Positions 57,181-64,000 of a stretch of 64,000 nucleotides of DNA are shown piece after piece. Each line of letters opens with the position of its first letter. Positions within the stretch are counted from its first letter, which is position 1. The DNA is taken from positions 66,544,671-66,608,670 of the forward strand of contig CM037598.1 of assembly GCA_021018995.1 (NCBI GenBank), written 5' to 3'. This stretch comes from Chloranthus sessilifolius (lineage: Eukaryota; Streptophyta; Magnoliopsida; Chloranthales; Chloranthaceae). A program made the translations under genes and the position numbers. Below the pieces are notes generated by a model that searched no databases, was not told the origin of the DNA, and worked only from the letters and a program-made list of their open reading frames with translations.

Positions 57181-57539
57181 TGCTACGATGATGGATTTGC
57201 AAGCTAACTCTGTCTACTAACTCTCCAAATGGAATAGACACGATAGGACGAAATCCAACGTCTCGACAATCTTCATCTTCTTAGCAAACGTGGAGTGACG
57301 AATGAGTGGGTAGACCCGGGTCTATCAACACTTTCGGCGTCATGTCTAAATACACTTCCCTTCTCATACATAGTTAAAGTACCTATAATATATATACACA
57401 TACAGACAGAAATTTACACATCAAAATGCACTCTCAGTTTATATTAAAAGAATCTACACTATTCCTAATGCATGCACCTTTTCCATCTAAGATTCTTTAT
57501 GAAATGGAAATTTTTTTCTTTAATAAAATAAAATTTCTC

Positions 57540-58855
57540 ACCTTGGATGACGCGTGCACATTCCTCGCTTCTGACGGATTGATAGGCTCTCCCCTAACAA
57601 TCGGCTTCCTTGCTTGAATGGGTCGTGTGCAGAATCAAGCCGCTCTTGCCCTTGTACATCGTCTCGGGGCAATCCTTGATCAAGTGGCCCACCTTGCCAC
57701 ATCGGAAACAGATTCTCTAGCCTACCCTATGCGGCTTGCCACATCTGGCACACGTCTCTCGAGGTGCGGAAGATACGGTACGAGAACCCTGTGTGACAGT
57801 AGCGCCAGTAGACATGGCAGGGCTCTAATAGCGAAAAGGTCTCCCCGACGCAAGTAATGGAAACCTCTGTTGGTGTTGCATTGCCGCCTTCCAAAACCTC
57901 CCCAAACCGTGGTCTCGACTCACGACCCACGAACCTCGGCTTTTATTCACCGGTTCGTAGTTCCCCATCCTTCCGTGGTCAAGTCCTCTGTTGCTCTCTC
58001 TGATATCCTGTTTGTGTTCTCTTCTTCCACTACTAAAGCCTTGCTCATGACCTCTTCATAGGTCCATAGCTGGAATGGAGCTACTCCTCCCTAACTTCGG
58101 GCTTCAAACCTTGTGAAACCTCTTGGACTTCATCACTTGAGCGACGAGTCCGTGCAAAACGGGCAAGTCGAGAAACTCTACCCCATACTCTCATTGTCAT
58201 CCTCCCTTGTACTAGTCAGAGGAACTGAATCTCAAGCTGGTTCCTCACTACTTCCGGAAAATATTGTTTGTTGAATTCCTCAACGAATTCCTCCCAAGTC
58301 CAAGGCAACTCTGGGGTCTCCTGAGCCCTTGTCCTTATCACGGACTTCCACCAAGGCCCAGCCTCACCATCCAACATGTAAGCTGCCCATCATACACTCT
58401 CGTCTTCCGTGCAAGTTAGCACGCTAAAGACTTTCTGCATCTACATCAGCCAATTCGCCCGAAAATGAATGGGGTCTCATCCTTCTAAACTCTGTAAAAG
58501 ATGAGGGCACAGGCAACGCAGGTCCTACAGGTGGTGTAGGTGGCTGCTGTTCTCTTGACGCATGAGCTGCAAAGGATGCTGCTTGTTGTGCCATGGCAGC
58601 TGCCATAGTCTCCATAGTGTGCATCATCCTTTGTCGCTCCTCTCTATCTTCTTGTCTTTCTCTTAATCTTTCTTGCTCTCTTAGATCTTGATCCTGATGA
58701 TCTCGATCCTCTTCCTCCTGCTGTCTGCTACTACTGCCCCCTGGGGCCTCGTTACCTCCTAAAGGCACTCTATTGGTAGGAGAGATGAAATCATCTCCAC
58801 TACGCAAACTCCTTTGATGGCCTCCCCTTGGTCGGCCTCTCCCTCTAGCTGACAT
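57540..58855 (-). pseudogene. Chromovirus gag, unit 2
   Basis: It starts MSARGRGRPRGGHQRSLRSG at 58855 and is open to 58424, with the same charged and proline-rich segments as unit 1. The gag core continues to about 57900 and the zinc knuckle CFRCGKVGHLIKDCP is at about 57668-57712. The start lies 86 bases past the primer site. It is broken. Confidence 0.82.
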
Positions 58856-58958
58856 TGCGGCTGCATTTGAAACTAAAGTTTCGTTAGCAGAAGCCCCTAT
58901 GTTCTGACGAAAGAACCCTTGTCAGAATTGCTAAAAGAAAATGCTTTGATACCAACTG

Positions 58959-61544
58959 TGACAGCCCGGATTTCGGCACCCCGAAACCCGCGCCATCAGC
59001 ACGATCATCTTGACCGTGCCCCTCAACTATGCACTAACACCGGTATATCAAGCATAAAATAAATAGAACAATGGAATTTAAATCTACATAAAAACACTTC
59101 TCAAAGGCGGTTCTACCCTCATGCCTCGCATGAAGGGAGACGCGATCCGAACCATCGATGATAACCATCATCTTGGATGGTTCTCCCAATAGAATACTCT
59201 GATATCCACATACACAAGGTTTAATCACAATCCAGGCTTGACATACCAAGCCGTACAATCTCCAACTCAAACTCCGCAAAGTTGCACAGCAGAGTCCTCT
59301 AGAAGAAGTCCTCGGAGGTGGCTCTAACTCCTCGCCGCAAGGTCCGACTCACCGGGTCAGTCTCCTGAAGCCTGACTGCTAGTATTTGACTGCGACGATA
59401 GTCTATAGGGTGAGCTACATCCTAGCTCAATAGGAACGAACACATTGAACATATAAAATATAACTCACATGTATTCTATGATATGCATGCATGATATGTC
59501 TATGCATTTATTGATGAAAAACAGTTAAAAACACTTCAATTACTGGTAGATTACTCATGTCTTTTAGTTAATCATGAATGATCTTGAGAAGGCCTAAAGC
59601 AAAACTTAAACTTGAACTTAAAGTAATCAGCAATATAGCATCGAGCCCCAGGCGAGATACCCTTCATCGTCATCTATATAGACAATTTAAATGTATTCCC
59701 TGGGAATACTAATAGTACCCAAGCCCCTTTCCACAGGGATTGGTGGCGGGTTTCACATCTCATCAACACCCACAGGGTGTGCTTACTGTCACGGATAAGC
59801 CTCGTCTTTGGCCTACGGATTAGCCGTATCGGTCACGGATATCTGCCGTGTCGATCGTGGTTATCCCGCCACGTCGGTGGGGTAACCTATCAAACCTCAA
59901 ATAACAAAATATCGTGCCTTACATATAGTTATTCACCGTAATTGTGCTATCTTATATCGCTTAGGCCTCATCAAGCATGATTCAATCATGGATACGTCCA
60001 CAGGATGTATCCATTCACTTGCATCACACCGATGCCTTTACTTCTTCACTTCATCATCCCACGGGATGGTCCATTTAAGTTCTCTTATGAATGTCACACA
60101 CACACTTTTCATAATCATTGAGTAGTAAAACATTTGAATTGAATTGATATCACTACATACATGCTCTTGTAAAATAAAGTACATGTTCAGGGTGTTCCCT
60201 ACCTCAAGTCTTTAGCTGATCAATGCATCAAGGTCCCGCATGGCTCCTTGTGCACTCGTTCTCACGTACCACCTATGGTACCATATAACATGTGAAACAC
60301 ATCACAAGGATGCCATAGAGAAGGTATAAGATCCCCAAGAATCTTAAAGTCAAACCAAAAGTCAACATAGTTTAGATTAATCGATCTCCAAAATCGACAT
60401 TAATCTGATTCGATTAATCGATTTCCAAAATCGATTAATCGAAAGTCAATATCGATTAATCAAGCAATTTCGATTAATCAAATTCTCCTTTCGAAAGTCC
60501 ATTCTCGAGAATAAATGAATTGTCATTCGATTAATCGAATCCAATTTCGATTAATCGAAATTCTTCTTCGAAAGTAAATTCTTTGCTCAATAAATGAGTT
60601 TCCATTCGATTAATCGAATCCAATTTCGATTAATCGAAATCCTTCTTTTCGCAAAGCAGACCCTTATTTCGAATAGTCGATTTTCACAAGTTGATTAATC
60701 GATTCCAAATCGATTAATCGAAACCAAAATCGATTAATCGAAATCCCATTTCGATTAGTCGATTTTTCCTTAAGTTATTTCCTCCAACCCCTGGGGTCCA
60801 CTGGAGGTTCTCAGTCGATTAATCGATTCTCAAATCGATTAATCGAAATCCAAAGTCGATTAATCGAAATTCAATTCGATTAATCGAAATCGGGGTCCTC
60901 TGACTCTTCAACTTCCTGGCCAATTTCGATTAATCGAAACCCAATTTCGATTAATCGAAATTGTCAGATTCAGTCCCCTTCGAGCTGTTCTTCCCAATCT
61001 TTTTCCATACTTTTTCTTCTATCTTTCTAAGCCATTATCCTATGATTTAACCCACATTTTACTGCAACTTAACCCCTATAATCTATGCATCTTATTTACA
61101 AAAAAATTTACCTTGGATAGACCTCAAGTTGATTTCTATCAATAGTTGGAAGGCTAGGGTTTCTAGCTTTGGTTCTAACGGATCCCTTGCGTCGAATCCG
61201 GCCTCTTTAATGCTTGACTCCCTTCCAAGGGTTTGCAATAACTCCTCTCTTACTCCTCTCTCTTTCTCTCTCTTCTTTACTTCTCTCAACCACCAAAACA
61301 TGAAAGTTAGGGTTTTCAACCCTTTTTATCTTATCTCTTTTTCTCGGCGTGGAGCACATACACACTCATCAGTGTATGTAACTCTACAACTCCTCTATCT
61401 CTCCACTCTTCTACACTGATTCATACATCACTTCTGCTCATCTCCTTAAGTTCATCAATGAACTATCTCATGGTCAAACCTAAGACCAATCGGGCACGGA
61501 TCCCGAGGTCATAGTTCAATGTGATTATTTTTCGGGCTATTACA
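58959..61544 (-). mobile_element. Chromovirus LTR 3 (shared between unit 2 and a third unit)
   Basis: The minus strand runs from TGTAATAGCCCG (61544) to GGGCTGTCA (58959), 2,586 bp. It is preceded by the polypurine tract of a third unit (GGTGGGGAGGATG) and followed by the primer site of unit 2. It holds a palindrome array at 60376-60960 and a TATA-like box at about 59674-59683. Confidence 0.87.
60376..60960. repeat. Palindrome array in LTR 3
   Basis: About 20 sites of TCGATTAATCGA and variants, colinear with LTR 1 and LTR 2. Confidence 0.95.
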
Positions 61545-61839
61545 TCCTCCCCACCTTGGGAATTTTCGTCCTCGAAAATCGCCCAAAGGTGTGGTGGTGT
61601 ACACTCTCTCCCCCCCCCCCCCCGCACACTTGGAGGTGAGGTGGTTCATTTGACTCATACATATTTAAGTCTCCACACATTCACACAACACAAACATGGA
61701 AGTAAAATCTAACAAAATTGAACAATTTATATAAAAAGTTTAATTTGTATTAAGGATTGAATATTTTGTTACAATGCCAATAAGTTGGCGTACAATAAAA
61801 AGTACAGGTATAAATCAAAATGCAAAATACATAGACGAC

Positions 61840-63389
61840 TCAAACAGTCTCCTCGCCAGGCTGATCTGGTGCTGGAGCAGGCTGCTCCATCTGAGGTGGC
61901 GATGCTGGCCGGCAGTGTCTCGAGCTGTCATGGGCTGGGGGTTGGGCTGGCTGGATGTGGATGTGGAGGAACCGCGTCCGTGGTGGGATGGAAGACGGGT
62001 CCTCTATGGAAGGCGGTGCGTCCGGCCGTCCATTCTTCTTCGCGGGCCAGCATATCCATGTAGGTGTGGGGGTAGATGAACTGGAGGGTGTGAAACATGA
62101 GGAAATCAATCCTCCTGTTCATCCTCTCGTTATTCGCTTCCATTCTGGCCAACACGTCCTCTATGGTAGGACCGGATGGAGCGGCGCGCCGGCGGTAGGA
62201 TGAGGTGGGTGTCGCGGGCGCGGAGTGTGCAGGTGGTGTCGTGGGCATGGTGTGGGAGGGAACCCTCTCCACAGATGGCTCTGCTGCGGCAGGGTGTGCC
62301 CCACCCTCAAGTGGGTCCTGCTGAGGTGGTGGGGGTGGTGGCGGTGCTACTGCTGCTGCTGGGGGACCCGGAGCTGGTAGGGTCCGCTTCAAAAGGTTGT
62401 AGCTACGGGTCCATGAAGACTTTGTGAACGTCTTCACGCGATCCGTAGCCCTCACCTCGTGAGGTGAAATAGTGTAGGAGGGCTCGTCAGAGTAGCACTC
62501 CAACATGCTCGAGATGAGCCGAGCATACGGCATCTTCTCCTTGGGCCGCATGTTGCCCTTCATCAGCTTACTCTTGATGTACCGCATCCCCTCAAGGATG
62601 ACCATGGTAGCATCAAACCATCGCCATGTAAGGCCGCGAAGTGCATGTTGCACTTTATCCATCCACGCGCTCCGTGTCGTGTGGGCGCATCGGGTAAAGG
62701 TTGCATTTATTATGGAGTCGAGCATCCACATGTAGGGTGGAAGGTCGACCCTCTTGATGGACGTGCACCCTTCTTCCCGTTGGTCATGCGAGTCATGACC
62801 TCTTCAACGGGGTTCTTTTCAAAGGGTGGAATAGGGTAGTCTCGGAGTAAAGTCGAGGTAGCATTCAAGCACCAGTGATCGTATAGAGGCGACCCTCGAT
62901 CTTGGTTATAATACAATCGCGCTAGGGCCGTTGGTTAGCCCTTGGTAGAACAACCTCACCAATCTAGGGTAATAGGAACCGGATTGGTTTGAGAAGGTTG
63001 CCGAGTCCGCACTAGTTAGGTAGTTCGAGCCCATTGGGTCTCGCGAAATCGGGATTTGTGAATAGGGTAGGGTCGATGGTGTATTCGACCTCAAAGGTCT
63101 TGGCAGCCCACCACTGCTTGGTTGCTCCACGTTGGTGGGTGGTGGTGGCATGGGGTGGATTCGGGAAGACTCGGCAGATGCTCGTCGAACCGGAGGTGGT
63201 CTCGATTCCGACGGTGATGGAGTCCTCACCGGCGATGGGGTAGGTGTGGTGGTGCGGCGTTCTTACGCCTAACGGTTTTGAGGTTGCCTTCTTCAAGACA
63301 AACGTGTTTTGCGGCATTTTCACTAAACTAGGTTTATCTACTTCAAACGAAAGAAAAAGTTTGATTCTAGGGTTTACCGTGGTTTTCAA
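61840..63389 (-). pseudogene. Extra 3' ORF, unit 3
   Basis: The open segment 61928-62731 (267 codons) shows the C-terminal half: MVILEGMRYIKSKLMKGNMR, CYSDEPSYTISPHEVRATDR, a proline run, TIEDVLARMEANNERMNRR (short coiled-coil-like) and HPTTDAVPPHPHP. N-terminal segments lie at 62906-63389 and include YPRLVRLFYQGL. Together with unit 2 this indicates an original protein of the order of 450-500 residues, ending in a proline/histidine-rich tail. It is broken. Confidence 0.65.
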
Positions 63390-63513
63390 AAGCGAATCGG
63401 TAATGCGTGCGAATGAAAAATCGAACCTAGACCGGATGGGATAGTTGGAGAAGAAGAAGGAAAAAGCCCAAAGAAGCTCAAATGATTTCGAATGGGGAAT
63501 GAAATCCCCAAAC

Positions 63514-63524
63514 TTATATATATA
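63514..63524 (-). promoter_or_regulatory. TATA box before the extra ORF, unit 3
   Basis: CTATATATATAA on the minus strand, in the same context as in units 1 and 2, between the palindrome array and the ORF leader. Confidence 0.5.
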
Positions 63525-63532
63525 GGCCTCGG

Positions 63533-64000
63533 CTCGATTAATCGAAATTCTATTTCGATTAATCGAAATTTAAAACTAGGTTAAGCCGCGTAAAATCGAT
63601 TAATCGATTTCCCAAATCGATTAATCGAAAGTCAAATTCGATTAATCGAAAATATTTCGATTAATCGAAATCGTGTCTGTCTAAAATTTCAAATTTTTAA
63701 GCTCACTGGCGCTTGCCAGTCGATTAATCGAAATCCATTTCGATTAATCGAAATTCCAAAATCGATTAATCGAATTTAGTTTCGATTAATCGAAATCGGG
63801 CTATAACTTCAACTTTTTCTAAACTTTCTTAAGTATTCGATTAATCGAAATCCATTTCGATTAATCGAAATTCCAAAATCGATTAATCGAACTTAGTTCG
63901 ATTAATCGAAATTGTCCATTTGACTTTAACATCTCTCAAGTCCTCTAAGTAACTCGATTAATCGAAAATCCAATTCGATTAATCGAATTACAAAATCGAT
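63533..64000. repeat. Palindrome array, internal, unit 3 (cut by window end)
   Basis: About 16 copies of TCGATTAATCGA are visible before the sequence ends, colinear with 53208-53680. Confidence 0.95.

Larger units (their letters stand above)
51193..58958 (-). mobile_element. Internal region, chromovirus unit 2
   Basis: It has the same plan and strand as unit 1. LTR-to-LTR length is 10,290 bp. The primer site is at 58941-58958, whose reverse complement contains TGGTATCAAAGC exactly. The polypurine tract and the TTTTCGAGGGCGAAAATTCC word lie at 51193-51230. This unit retains the longest open pol segment and the longest open extra ORF of the array, yet is still interrupted in several places. 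Confidence 0.87.
61545..64000 (-). mobile_element. 3' part of a third chromovirus unit, running off the window
   Basis: Polypurine tract and TTTTCGAGGACGAAAATTCC word at 61545-61580, extra ORF region at 61840-63389, TATA at 63514-63524 and the start of a palindrome array from 63533 to the window edge. Pol should follow beyond 64000. Confidence 0.87.

Overview
This is nuclear DNA from a plant, almost certainly a seed plant, and it is essentially all transposable elements. The evidence is Ty1/copia and Ty3/gypsy proteins of plant type (an Athila-like gag and a Tekay/Del-like chromovirus), plant initiator-tRNA-Met and tRNA-Asp primer sites, hAT-type MITEs and L1-type LINE tails with RNase H. I found no host gene that I could defend and no rRNA. 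The only tRNA-like sequence is a degenerate tRNA/SINE head.

Layout. 1-1095 is an LTR fragment ending at a primer site. 1121-9090 is a Ty3-type element with very long LTRs (about 4.7 kb inferred), a non-coding core of about 1 kb and a 220-bp hAT MITE inside its first LTR. 9079-11789 holds small copia/TRIM debris, including a 215-bp element whose two LTRs face each other. 12059-19300 is a degraded minus-strand copia element invaded by a LINE (15-bp target duplication), a hAT MITE (8-bp duplication) and a tRNA-like piece. 19400-20175 is a plus-strand copia tail. 20854-23812 carries a Mutator-like long-TIR element, a hAT-like element enclosing a 376-bp palindrome, microsatellites and a second MITE of the family seen at 3555. 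24078-25022 is a LINE tail cut by an Athila-like element.

25023-38365 is a nest of Athila-like (Ty3) sequence: LTR, gag, accessory region, a second gag, a promoter-like block with a 3' ORF, LTR, a third gag and a second promoter-like block with ORF. It is cut at 38366.

38366-64000 is a head-to-tail array of one minus-strand Tekay/Del-like chromovirus: LTR, internal, LTR, internal, LTR, start of another internal, with a period of about 10.3 kb. Each unit has gag, protease, RT, RNase H, integrase and a chromodomain-like tail. Between pol and the polypurine tract each unit also has an extra block: a dense array of the 12-bp palindrome TCGATTAATCGA, a TATA box and a long extra ORF. A second array of the same palindrome lies inside every LTR. 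The coding parts are broken in many places and are treated as fossils.

The most unusual signals are the palindrome arrays placed upstream of two candidate promoters, the extra 3' ORF (whose core domain also appears in the unrelated Athila-like element at 28960-29290), the shared-LTR tandem array, and the inverted-LTR mini-element at 11570-11784.
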